Positions 25,716-33,410 of a stretch of 64,000 nt of DNA are shown here, piece after piece; positions within the stretch are counted from its first letter, which is position 1; each line of letters begins with the position of its first letter. A program made the translations under genes and the position numbers. Below the pieces are notes generated by a model, which made no database searches, was not told where the DNA came from, and worked only from the letters and a program-made list of their open reading frames with translations. Origin of the DNA: Streptomyces nojiriensis (lineage in GTDB: Bacteria; Actinomycetota; Actinomycetes; Streptomycetales; Streptomycetaceae); contig NZ_CP071139.1 of assembly GCF_017639205.1 (NCBI RefSeq), positions 4,589,001-4,653,000 of the forward strand, given 5' to 3'.

Positions 25716-26258
25716 TCAGCCGTGGATGCGGCGGCGGCGCCAGTAGGCGACGGTGAGAATGCCCAGCAGCGGGCCCCAGAGCAGCAGCGGCGCGTAGGTC
25801 AGGTCGAAGATCCGGAGGGCGAGCCCGGTGGGCGCATCGGGATTCGCGGCGTTGACCTCGCTCCAGGTCCAGGCGCCCAGGACCGTGATGCCGGTGAGCG
25901 CGATCGCGCCCAGCGTCGCGGGAACCACGGCCACCAGGGGGTGGATCCGGCGTCCGCCCAGCACGGGGATCCAGCCGGGCACCTCCTCGCCCCAGCGCTG
26001 GACCATACCGAGGCTCAGCAGGGCCAGGCACTCCTGCAGGATGCAGACGAAGACGAGGACCAGCGACCCGGAACCCGGGTAGTACGAGTGGTGCAGATCG
26101 CTGCCCGGCCCCCAGCCCATGGGGATGCCGACCGCGATCGCCAGCCGCCACAGGCAACTGGGAAGCACGGTCAGCGAGGTCAGCCCCGCGAGCCGGCGAA
26201 GCCAGGGGGAGACTCCGGGCACGGTGTGCGAAGCGCGAACGGCGGTGCTGGAGGTCAT
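25716..26258 (-). CDS. Hypothetical four-helix membrane protein
   Basis: 180 residues with about four membrane helices (roughly 23-43, 65-85, 105-130, 150-170) and an RRRR motif at the C-terminal end. It lacks a recognisable domain. The segment LHHSYYPGSGSLVLVFVCILQE recalls small membrane proteins encoded next to DUF4153- or sensor-type genes, but I cannot assign a function. It is divergent from the two-component system starting at 26422, with a 163-bp shared upstream region. Confidence 0.65.
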   Translation of the reverse strand: MTSSTAVRASHTVPGVSPWLRRLAGLTSLTVLPSCLWRLAIAVGIPMGWGPGSDLHHSYYPGSGSLVLVFVCILQECLALLSLGMVQRWGEEVPGWIPVLGGRRIHPLVAVVPATLGAIALTGITVLGAWTWSEVNAANPDAPTGLALRIFDLTYAPLLLWGPLLGILTVAYWRRRRIHG

Positions 26259-26421
26259 CTGCCAAGTCCTTTTCGGAGACTGCCGGTTGATGACTCAAGC
26301 CTGGTCGGACGAGGTCTTCGGAACCATCCGCCGATCAGCAGGCCGGCTGTCCCGCGGCGTCGGTGCCGCTCTGCCGATCGGCAGATGGCCGCACTCCGGG
26401 GTGCGCTCGTAGGGTCGGTTC

Positions 26422-27417
26422 ATGACCGTCAGACTTCGTGCCGCGTATGCCCCGTTGCTCGCCCTTGCCGGCGTCGCCACCCTGCTCGCGGTGTTCCTGG
26501 GCGCGCCCCCGGCATGGTTGCTGATCTGTGTGGGTCTGCTGCTGGCGTTGCTGGCCCTGGTCGCCCGCTGGTCCCCGGTGCGTTCGGGGGTCGTCGCCGC
26601 CTCGCTGGGCGTGACGGCTGTCGCGGTGTGGCCGCTACCGCTGATGTGGGAGACGGCGTCGTGGCTGGAGGTCTGCGCGGCGGCGGCGTTCTGGGCGGTG
26701 CCCGCGCTCGGGGCCCTGGCGGCCGGGGGACATCTGCGCCGTCAGGCGAGCCGGATGCGCCAGGCCGTCCGGGACGGCCGGCGCGACCAGCAGCTGGAAC
26801 TCGCCCGGGATCTGCACGACTTCGTGGCGCACGACGTGAGCGCCATCGTGGTGCAGGCTCAGGCGGCCAGGTTCGTGGCGGACAAGGACCCCGAGCAGGC
26901 GGTCCGCGCGCTGGAGCGGATCGAGGCGGCGGGGCTCGGCGCGCTCGCCTCGATGGACCGGACGGTGCACGCGCTGCGGGAGGCGGCCGGTGCGCGGTCC
27001 GTCTCGGTTCCGGGGACCTCGGAGCTTCCGGAGCTGGTGGAGCGGTTCGAGGGCGGGGTGCTGGAGGCCGATACGACGGCGGCCGGGGAGTTGTCGCGGG
27101 AGGCGGACACCACCGCCTACCGGGTGGCCGTGGAGGCATTGACGAACGTACGCCGGCACGCGCCCGGGGCGGCGATCGTACGGGTGCGCCTGCACCGGGT
27201 CACGGAGGGGATCGAGCTGAGCGTGGCCAACTCCGCGCCGGCCCGGGGCGCGGGCGGACTGCGGGGACTGGGACTGCGGCGGCGGAGCGGAACCGGGCTG
27301 GCCGGTCTGCGCGGCAGGGTGGAGGCGGCGGGCGGGACGCTGCGGGCCGGCGCGAGCGCCGACGGCGGGTGGCGGGTTCGCGCCGTCTTCCCGGCGCGGG
27401 GGCGCACCCTCGGGTGA
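26422..27417 (+). CDS. Two-component sensor histidine kinase (HisKA_3)
   Basis: 331 residues. Four or five membrane helices occupy residues 10-103, then a dimerisation/phosphoacceptor helix carries His132 (ARDLHDFVAHD). The HATPase domain follows (about 205-325). Its N box (EALTNVRRHAPG) is clear, but the G1 region reads VANSAPARGAGG instead of the usual DDG. A NarL-type response regulator follows 10 bp downstream, so they form a pair. The signal is unknown; the absence of a large extracellular domain suggests membrane-stress sensing. Confidence 0.88.
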   Translation: MTVRLRAAYAPLLALAGVATLLAVFLGAPPAWLLICVGLLLALLALVARWSPVRSGVVAASLGVTAVAVWPLPLMWETASWLEVCAAAAFWAVPALGALAAGGHLRRQASRMRQAVRDGRRDQQLELARDLHDFVAHDVSAIVVQAQAARFVADKDPEQAVRALERIEAAGLGALASMDRTVHALREAAGARSVSVPGTSELPELVERFEGGVLEADTTAAGELSREADTTAYRVAVEALTNVRRHAPGAAIVRVRLHRVTEGIELSVANSAPARGAGGLRGLGLRRRSGTGLAGLRGRVEAAGGTLRAGASADGGWRVRAVFPARGRTLG

Positions 27418-27427
27418 TCATGGCGGC

Positions 27428-28087
27428 GTGACCACACGCATCCTGATAGCCGATGACCAAGAGGACATCCGCAGCGGTTTCCGGCTGATCCTCGATTCGC
27501 AGCCGGACATGACCGTGGTGGGGGAGGCCGCGGACGGGGAGAGCGCCGTGGCACTGGCGCGGGAGCTACGGCCCGATGTGGTGCTGGCGGACATCCGGAT
27601 GCCGCGGCTCGACGGGCTGGAGGTGACCCGGCTGCTGGCGCCGCAGACGCGGGTGGTGGTGGTGACCACCTTCGATCTGGACGAGTACGTGCACACCGCG
27701 CTGCGCAACGGCGCCTGCGGCTTTCTGCTGAAGCGGTCCGGGCCGGCTCTGCTGATCGAGGGGGTGCGGGCGGCGATGGCGGGGGACACACTGATCAGTC
27801 CGCAGATCACGGTGCGGCTGCTCAGTCGGCTGACGCAGGCGGGGCCGGTCGCCCGGCCCGCGGCGCGTCCACTGACGGAGCGGGAGGTGGACATCGTGCG
27901 CCTGGTGGCACGAGGGCTCACCAACGCCGAGATCGGCGCGGAACTGTTCATCAGCCCAGGGACGGCCAAGACCCACATCGCGAACGTCCAGGCCAAGCTG
28001 GGGGCCCGCAACCGGGTGGGAATCGCCGCCTGGGCCTGGGAGCACGGCATCGCCAAAGCGGAGCCGGAGGCTGAGGACACCCCGTAG
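27428..28087 (+). CDS. NarL/LuxR-type response regulator
   Basis: 219 residues. The receiver domain (3-120) has acidic Asp9/Asp10, phosphoacceptor Asp55 (LADIRMP) and Lys in FLLKRS. The C-terminal LuxR helix-turn-helix (about 150-210) includes LTEREVDIVRLVARGLTNAEI. It starts at GTG, 10 bp after the kinase. Targets are unknown; the neighbouring ABC operon or divergent membrane gene are candidates. Confidence 0.93.
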   Translation: MTTRILIADDQEDIRSGFRLILDSQPDMTVVGEAADGESAVALARELRPDVVLADIRMPRLDGLEVTRLLAPQTRVVVVTTFDLDEYVHTALRNGACGFLLKRSGPALLIEGVRAAMAGDTLISPQITVRLLSRLTQAGPVARPAARPLTEREVDIVRLVARGLTNAEIGAELFISPGTAKTHIANVQAKLGARNRVGIAAWAWEHGIAKAEPEAEDTP

Positions 28088-28094
28088 GCCCTCG

Positions 28095-28730
28095 TCATGT
28101 TTCACGTGAAACAACGTTGCGGGTGAGCGGCCAGGCGAGCAGGCCGACGGAGAGCGCGATGGCGTGGCCGAGGTCCGTGAAGGTGCCGCCGGTGACCAGC
28201 GGGATCCCGAAGAAGGCGACCGCTCCGGCCAGGTAGAGCCATCTCCAGGGGCCGGGGAGCCGATAGGTGAGGACGCCGATGGAGGCCGCGAGCCCGTAGC
28301 TGACGCCGATGTCGACGACGTGGGTCATGCTGTGCGGGGCCCGGTGGTCCTGGATGGCCGTCAGGAGGATCTTCTGGCTGGCCAGGGTGGCGACGATGTG
28401 GGCGGTCGCGACGATCAGGAGCCAGCGCAGGGTGCCGAGCCAGCGTTCGACGGGGGCGTGGAACAGCTCGAAGAGCGCGGCGTAGAGAGCGAGAGAGGCC
28501 GGGTTCGCGATCCAGAAGGCACTGCTGACGAGTGCCCGGACGGGGTATTTGACGAGCTGGTTGATGTTGCTGCTGTTGCGGTGGAGCAGGACGTTGTCGA
28601 CCCGGTCGGGTGCGATGGCGACGATGATGCTGGTGACGGCGATGATCAACAGCCAGATGTGCGTTCCGGGCGAGGTGCGTATCCAGGACCGCAGTGGCCT
28701 GGACGGCTCCGGCTCGGTGTGCGCGACCAT
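28095..28730 (-). CDS. Rhomboid-like membrane protein
   Basis: 211 residues with about six membrane helices. Ser144 in DIGVSYGLAAS and His189 in DLGHAIAL occupy positions expected for a rhomboid Ser-His dyad, but the canonical GxSG is GVSYG, so catalytic activity is uncertain. It could be an intramembrane protease or a rhomboid-fold pseudoenzyme. The last residues (VVSRET and stop) are encoded by parS site 3. It is convergent with the response-regulator gene. Confidence 0.7.
   Translation of the reverse strand: MVAHTEPEPSRPLRSWIRTSPGTHIWLLIIAVTSIIVAIAPDRVDNVLLHRNSSNINQLVKYPVRALVSSAFWIANPASLALYAALFELFHAPVERWLGTLRWLLIVATAHIVATLASQKILLTAIQDHRAPHSMTHVVDIGVSYGLAASIGVLTYRLPGPWRWLYLAGAVAFFGIPLVTGGTFTDLGHAIALSVGLLAWPLTRNVVSRET
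28098..28113. other. parS site 3
   Basis: An exact 16-bp match to TGTTTCACGTGAAACA at the 3' end of the rhomboid-like gene, 10 bp after the stop of the response-regulator gene. Confidence 0.95.
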
Positions 28731-28747
28731 GCACCGATGATGCCGCG

Positions 28748-28795
28748 CGAACCTGTGCCCCGCCTGGCCGGTGGGCCGGGCGGGGCACAGGTTCG
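28748..28795 (-). terminator. Terminator of the ABC transporter operon
   Basis: A perfect 17-bp inverted repeat (28748-28764 with 28779-28795) with a 14-nt loop, starting 18 bp past the last permease stop codon on the minus strand. Confidence 0.8.
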
Positions 28796-28813
28796 TGCGG
28801 GCTGCGGCGGGAC

Positions 28814-29533
28814 TTACTCCTCGCCCGCCAGGGTGAGGCGGCGGAGCTTCTGGCCCGCGTAGACGGTGGCGCCGACGGTGACCGCGCAGAGCAGGATCAC
28901 GGCGGTGGGAAGGCCGACGGTGGCGTCGACGTACCCGTTCCCGGCCACCTTCTCGGCGACGGACAGCGCCCACTGCTGGACGCTGAGGGTCTTGGCTCCG
29001 GAGACCAGGCTGCCGAAGAGCGACTCCCAGATCAGGGCGTAGACCAGGCCGAAGACGACCGCGTGCCGGCTGACGGTGCCGAGCAGCAGGAACAGTGCGC
29101 TGTAGGCGATCGAGGCCACGAGGGCGGCGATCGTGTAGGCGACGGCGATCTGCTGGCCGTTGCCGTTGAGGATGAATCCGGCGATCAGGGTGGGGATCGC
29201 GGAGAAGACCATCGTGACGGCGATGGCCACGATCAGCTTGGTCATGATGATCGTCGGACGCTTCACCGGCTTGGCGAGCAGGTAGACGATGGAGCCGTCG
29301 TCGATCTCGGGCCCGATGGCTCCGGTGCCGGCGATGACACCGATCAGCGGAACCATGGTGGCGAGGGCGAAGCCCCCGAGGAGGTCGGCGGCGACCTTGT
29401 CGTCCAGGCCGACGAAGACACGGACGACGAGGGAGATCACGATCAGCAGGGCGGGCAGCGCGAAGAGGATCAGCGCGCGGCGCCGGCCGAGCAGGGCCCG
29501 GTAGGTGAGCCGGGCAACGGTGGGTTCGTACAT
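28814..29533 (-). CDS. ABC transporter permease (ABC-2 type), second of pair
   Basis: 239 residues with six predicted membrane helices in the ABC-2 arrangement, including an amphipathic stretch containing EIDDGSIVYLLAKPVKR between helices 2 and 3, typical of this family. It forms the last gene of a four-gene minus-strand operon (ATPase, permease, ATPase, permease). With the upstream ATPase it forms one exporter; the substrate is unknown, with antibiotic or lipid export as common possibilities. It ends at a strong hairpin. Confidence 0.85.
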   Translation of the reverse strand: MYEPTVARLTYRALLGRRRALILFALPALLIVISLVVRVFVGLDDKVAADLLGGFALATMVPLIGVIAGTGAIGPEIDDGSIVYLLAKPVKRPTIIMTKLIVAIAVTMVFSAIPTLIAGFILNGNGQQIAVAYTIAALVASIAYSALFLLLGTVSRHAVVFGLVYALIWESLFGSLVSGAKTLSVQQWALSVAEKVAGNGYVDATVGLPTAVILLCAVTVGATVYAGQKLRRLTLAGEE

Positions 29534-29548
29534 GGGTGCCAGCTCCTT

Positions 29549-30460
29549 TCAGGCCGCGACGAGGTAGGAGAAGACCGACTCGAGGGACTCGTCGGAGGGC
29601 GAGACCGTCAGCAGCCGGATGCCGTGGTTCCGGGCCACACGGGGCAGCAGCTCGGTGAAGCGGCCGAAGTCGACGGCCTGGATGCGCAGCGCGCCTTCCT
29701 TGAGGTCGACCTCGATGCCGGCGGTGGAGGGGTCGGCGATCAGGGCCGCGGCGAGGGCCCGGTCGTCGGAGGAGCGGATGAGGTAGCGGTGCGGGCGGTC
29801 CGTCATCAGGCGGCGGATCTTGCGGAAGTCGCCGGACGCGGCGTGCCGGCCGGCCACGACCACCTCGATGTGCGAGGCGAGCTGCTCGACCTCCTCCAGG
29901 ATGTGGGAGGAGAACAGGACGGTGCGTCCCTCGTCGCCCATGCGCCGCAACAGGTCCATGAGCTGCATGCGCTGGCGCGGGTCCATGCCGTTGAACGGCT
30001 CGTCGAGGAGCAGTACGGACGGGTTGTGGACGAGGGCCGAGGCCATCTTCACGCGCTGTCGCATGCCCTTGGAGTACGTGGAGATCTTGCGGTCCTGGGC
30101 GTACTCCATCTCGACGGTGGCGAGCGCCCGCTGGGCTGCCGCGTCGTCGAGGCCGTGGAGTTCGGCGTTGGCGACGACGAACTCCCGGCCGGTGAGGAAG
30201 TCGTACATGGCCTCGCGCTCGGGCACGACGCCGATCTGCTTGTAGACCTGCTCGTTCTGCCAGATCGGTGCGCCGTCGAGGGTGACGGTGCCCGTGGAGG
30301 GAGCGAGGAAGCCGCCCATCATGTTGATGAGGGTGGACTTTCCGGCGCCGTTGGGACCCAGCAGCCCGGTGACGCCGGGGCCGATGCTCATGGTCACGTC
30401 GTTGACGGCGACGACGTTCCCGAACCAGCGGGAGGTGTGGTCGATGTCGATGGTGGTCAC
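29549..30460 (-). CDS. ABC transporter ATP-binding protein
   Basis: 303 residues. Walker A GPNGAGKST (about 33-41), the signature-like YSKGMRQRV, Walker B LLLDEPF and the switch His in SSHILEE are all present. A C-terminal domain of about 80 residues is typical of drug-export ATPases. The GTG start overlaps the upstream permease stop by 4 bp and the gene ends 15 bp before the next permease. Confidence 0.92.
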   Translation of the reverse strand: MTTIDIDHTSRWFGNVVAVNDVTMSIGPGVTGLLGPNGAGKSTLINMMGGFLAPSTGTVTLDGAPIWQNEQVYKQIGVVPEREAMYDFLTGREFVVANAELHGLDDAAAQRALATVEMEYAQDRKISTYSKGMRQRVKMASALVHNPSVLLLDEPFNGMDPRQRMQLMDLLRRMGDEGRTVLFSSHILEEVEQLASHIEVVVAGRHAASGDFRKIRRLMTDRPHRYLIRSSDDRALAAALIADPSTAGIEVDLKEGALRIQAVDFGRFTELLPRVARNHGIRLLTVSPSDESLESVFSYLVAA

Positions 30461-31344
30461 AGCCCGGCCTTCCGGTAGCGGGCCATCAGGGCGGCGTACG
30501 AGCCGACGATGAGGCCGAGGGCGACGATCAGGTAGACGACGCCGACGCCGGCCGAGGGACCCTCGCCGCCGGGGAAGGCGGAGGTCGCACCGAGGAACGC
30601 GGTCTGTACGCCGTCGATGAGGGTGATGGGGGAGAACAGGCCCATCCACTCGATGGGCCCGGTGTTCCCGGTGCTGTAGGAGATGCCCTGGACCGCGGTC
30701 ACCGCGCCGAACGGGATCAGGAGCACCGCGATGATCGCGGCGACGCCGAACCCGCGGCGCGGGGTGAGCGCGGCCATCACCAGGCCGAGGCCCGCGAAGA
30801 GCAGCGACAGCAGCAGCACCGACACGAGTCCCTGCCCGAATCCCTTGGTCTGGTCGGCGAAGTCGAACTTCGCGAGGAGCGAGCCGATCCACATGATCAG
30901 CAGCGGGGTCGCGGTGAGGATGAACAGGGCCGAGGCCATGGCCGCGTACTTGGCCACGACGTAGTCGACGCGTTCGATGGGCCGCGAGAAGTAGAGCGGC
31001 ACCGTCTTGAAGCGCAGGTCCCGCGAGACCGACTGGGGCGCCTGGGACGCGAGGAAGAGGCCGATGATCACCTGCGTGGTCAGGGCGTACGTCGTGTACT
31101 TGATCGGCAGGTCGGTGGAGCCGGGCACCGCGATGGCGACCGCGACGATGATCAGCGCGGGTACGCACATCACCGCGAAGAGGATCATCGGGAGGACCTT
31201 GGACTTGGCGGACCGGCCGAGCCCGTAGGCGCCGCGCAGGGACTGCGAGAACAGCGACTTGCGGGCGTAGGCGCGGCCGAGCCGGGGTCCGTCGTAGGAC
31301 CGGTAGCCGATGTTGTGGATCTGGGTCGAGGTGTCAGGCGCCAT
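30457..31344 (-). CDS. ABC transporter permease (ABC-2 type), first of pair
   Basis: 295 residues with six hydrophobic helices and a cytoplasmic N-terminus of about 50 residues (THNIGYRSYDGPRLGR-like region), which is common in actinobacterial ABC-2 permeases. SRDLRFKTVPLYFSRPIER is the coupling segment between helices. Its ATG at 31344 lies 11 nt inside the upstream ATPase gene, so translation is coupled. The start was chosen over the longer frame to 31740, which is a shadow. Confidence 0.85.
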   Translation of the reverse strand: MAPDTSTQIHNIGYRSYDGPRLGRAYARKSLFSQSLRGAYGLGRSAKSKVLPMILFAVMCVPALIIVAVAIAVPGSTDLPIKYTTYALTTQVIIGLFLASQAPQSVSRDLRFKTVPLYFSRPIERVDYVVAKYAAMASALFILTATPLLIMWIGSLLAKFDFADQTKGFGQGLVSVLLLSLLFAGLGLVMAALTPRRGFGVAAIIAVLLIPFGAVTAVQGISYSTGNTGPIEWMGLFSPITLIDGVQTAFLGATSAFPGGEGPSAGVGVVYLIVALGLIVGSYAALMARYRKAGL

Positions 31345-32323
31345 CGGAACCGGCTCCCTTCTGCTGGACGGTGGGCGAGGGCTGCTCGTTGGCGCGGAAG
31401 ACCTCCGCGATGTGGTGACGGCGCTGCTCCATGCGGACCAGGCCGATGCCCAGGTCGGCGACGGTGTCGCGGACGGTGTCGTACGTCTGCTCGCCGGTGG
31501 CCTCGACGAGGAGGATGTGGCCGGCTCCGGGCAGGCCCTGCTCCTCTCCGACGTGCAGGGTGACACCGGCCTCGGTGAGCGCCTTGCGCAGGGCGGCGGT
31601 GCCGTCCGGGTGGGCGTCGGAGTCGGTGACCTCGACCGCGAGGGTCGTGGTGATCTGGGTGAAGTCGCTGGTGGAGCTGGAGCGCAGCAGCTTGCCGCCG
31701 TCGACCACGACCACGTGGTCGCAGGTCCGCTCCAGCTCACCGAGGAGGTGGGAGGTGACCAGGACGGAGATGCCGAAGTCGGTGTAGATCCGGCGGATCA
31801 GGCCGAGCATCTCGTCGCGGCCGACCGGGTCCAGACCGTTGGTCGGCTCGTCGAGGAGGACCAGCTGGGGGTCGTGGACGAGGGCCTGGGCGAGCTTGAC
31901 GCGCTGCTTCATGCCGGTGGAGTAGCCGCCGATGGGGCGGTAGCGCTCCTCGTACAGTCCGACGTGGCGCAGGGTGTCGGCGGTGCGCTCGCGGGCCGCG
32001 GTCGGCGGCAGCCCGGACATGCGCGCCATGTGGACGACGAACTCGGTGGCCGAGACGTCGGGTGGCAGGCAGTCGTGCTCGGGCATGTAGCCGACGCGTT
32101 CACGGATGGCGCTGCCATGCGTGTGGACGTCGAGGCCGAGCACGGCGGCGCTGCCCTCGGTGGCGGGGGACAGTCCCAGCAGGATCTTGATCAGCGTGGA
32201 CTTGCCGGCTCCATTGGCACCAACGAGGCCGGTCACACCAGGCCCGATGTCCAGGGAGAGCCGGTCGAGGGCGGTCACTCGGGGGTACCGCTTGCTCAGG
32301 CTTTCGGTCGCGATGACAGTCAC
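31334..32323 (-). CDS. ABC transporter ATP-binding protein
   Basis: 329 residues. Walker A GANGAGKST (about 36-44), signature YSTGMKQRV, Walker B VLLDEPT and switch His in TSHLLGE are intact. A C-terminal domain of about 100 residues follows the NBD. It is the first gene of the four-gene export operon and starts at GTG. The operon's promoter must lie in the 217-bp region shared with the divergent M24 gene, which also holds a degenerate parS and one DnaA box. Confidence 0.92.
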   Translation of the reverse strand: MTVIATESLSKRYPRVTALDRLSLDIGPGVTGLVGANGAGKSTLIKILLGLSPATEGSAAVLGLDVHTHGSAIRERVGYMPEHDCLPPDVSATEFVVHMARMSGLPPTAARERTADTLRHVGLYEERYRPIGGYSTGMKQRVKLAQALVHDPQLVLLDEPTNGLDPVGRDEMLGLIRRIYTDFGISVLVTSHLLGELERTCDHVVVVDGGKLLRSSSTSDFTQITTTLAVEVTDSDAHPDGTAALRKALTEAGVTLHVGEEQGLPGAGHILLVEATGEQTYDTVRDTVADLGIGLVRMEQRRHHIAEVFRANEQPSPTVQQKGAGSDGA

Positions 32324-32343
32324 GGGTTCGACGTTAGTGGCGC

Positions 32344-32357
32344 GTCTCCCGTGAAAC
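32344..32357. other. Degenerate parS-like site
   Basis: GTCTCCCGTGAAAC matches the 14-bp parS core at 12 of 14 positions, with both mismatches in the left half. It lies between divergent genes. It may be a weak or decayed ParB site. Confidence 0.35.
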
Positions 32358-32435
32358 GTCAGACCTGGAGCTGGATCCGGTCTCAGCCTTCAGGCGTACA
32401 TGCCCGTACTGGAGGCTGATGTGGACCCGACAACT

Positions 32436-32444
32436 TTGTCCACA
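32436..32444. promoter_or_regulatory. DnaA-box-like site
   Basis: An exact TTGTCCACA, the preferred Streptomyces DnaA box, stands alone about 105 bp upstream of the M24 gene start. Confidence 0.5.
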
Positions 32445-32540
32445 GGTCCGTGCACGACCCTTGACGTGATCTCCAGTCATTGTCACATTCATCAGTGTCA
32501 ACTTACGGGCGCGTACGGCTACACGGATGGACGGGCTGAC

Positions 32541-33410
32541 ATGGCTGGGGACACCAAGCAACGCACCGCGCGACTCTCCGGACGACGCTCCGCCGACCTG
32601 AGCGGCTTCAGAGAGGTACAGCGCCTCTCGTACGAGTGCGCCGAGGCCGTCGCGGCCCAGCTGAGGCCCGGGGTGACCGAGCGCGAGGCCGCGCGGATGC
32701 AGCGCGAGTGGCTGCGGGAGCGCGGCGTACGGGACTGGTTCCACCTGCCCTTCGCGTGGTTCGGGGACCGCACCGCCTTCGCGAACTTCAGGATCCCGCT
32801 GCAGTTCTTCCCCACCCACCGGAAGCTGGAGCCCGGGATGCCGTTCATCCTCGACATGGCACCGGTCTACAAGGGGTACGCGGCGGACGTCGGCTATTCG
32901 GGCAGCCTCGGGCTCAATCCGGTGCAGGACCGGCTCATGTCAGATCTCCAGGCGCACCGCGTGCTGATCCTGGAACAGGTGCGCGAGGGCCGCTCCCTGC
33001 GCGAGATCTACGAGAACGTCGAACGGCTGATGACCCGGCAGGGGTACGCCAACCGGCACCGGGCCTATCCCTTCGGCGTGATCGCGCACAAGATCGACCG
33101 GGTCAAGGAGCGGCGCTGGTCGCCGACCGCTTTCGGCTTCGGCACCCAGTCCCTCAAGGGACTGGCGAGCGACGCCCTGCACGGCCACCGTGAGGGCTGG
33201 TCCCCGCTGTGGAGCCCGTACCACTTCTCCGACCATCCGCCGCAGCCCGGCCTGTGGGCGGTGGAACCACACCTCGGATTCCGGGGTACCGGCGCGAAGT
33301 TCGAGGAGATCCTGGTCGTCACCGACTCCCGGGACCCCGAGGAGAGCGCGTTCTGGCTGGACGACGATCTGCCGCACGTGCGGCGCTGGGCCGAGGAGAA
33401 GGCAGCATGA
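32541..33410 (+). CDS. M24-family metallopeptidase (pita-bread fold)
   Basis: 289 residues, only the catalytic half of an aminopeptidase P, without the N-terminal domain. All five metal ligands seem kept: Asp105 (ILDMAP), Asp116 (AADVGYS), His in GVIAHKI, Glu in VEPHLGF and Glu in KFEEILVV. The natural substrate is unclear because the enzyme clusters with lipid-type enzymes. The ATG start is supported only by weak GGACGGG upstream. The next gene overlaps its stop (ATGA). Confidence 0.8.
   Translation: MAGDTKQRTARLSGRRSADLSGFREVQRLSYECAEAVAAQLRPGVTEREAARMQREWLRERGVRDWFHLPFAWFGDRTAFANFRIPLQFFPTHRKLEPGMPFILDMAPVYKGYAADVGYSGSLGLNPVQDRLMSDLQAHRVLILEQVREGRSLREIYENVERLMTRQGYANRHRAYPFGVIAHKIDRVKERRWSPTAFGFGTQSLKGLASDALHGHREGWSPLWSPYHFSDHPPQPGLWAVEPHLGFRGTGAKFEEILVVTDSRDPEESAFWLDDDLPHVRRWAEEKAA

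Noticed and set aside
28694..30478. Plus-strand frame opposite the ABC transporter genes
   Set aside because: Shadow of the ATPase and permease genes; the acidic translation has no recognisable domain.
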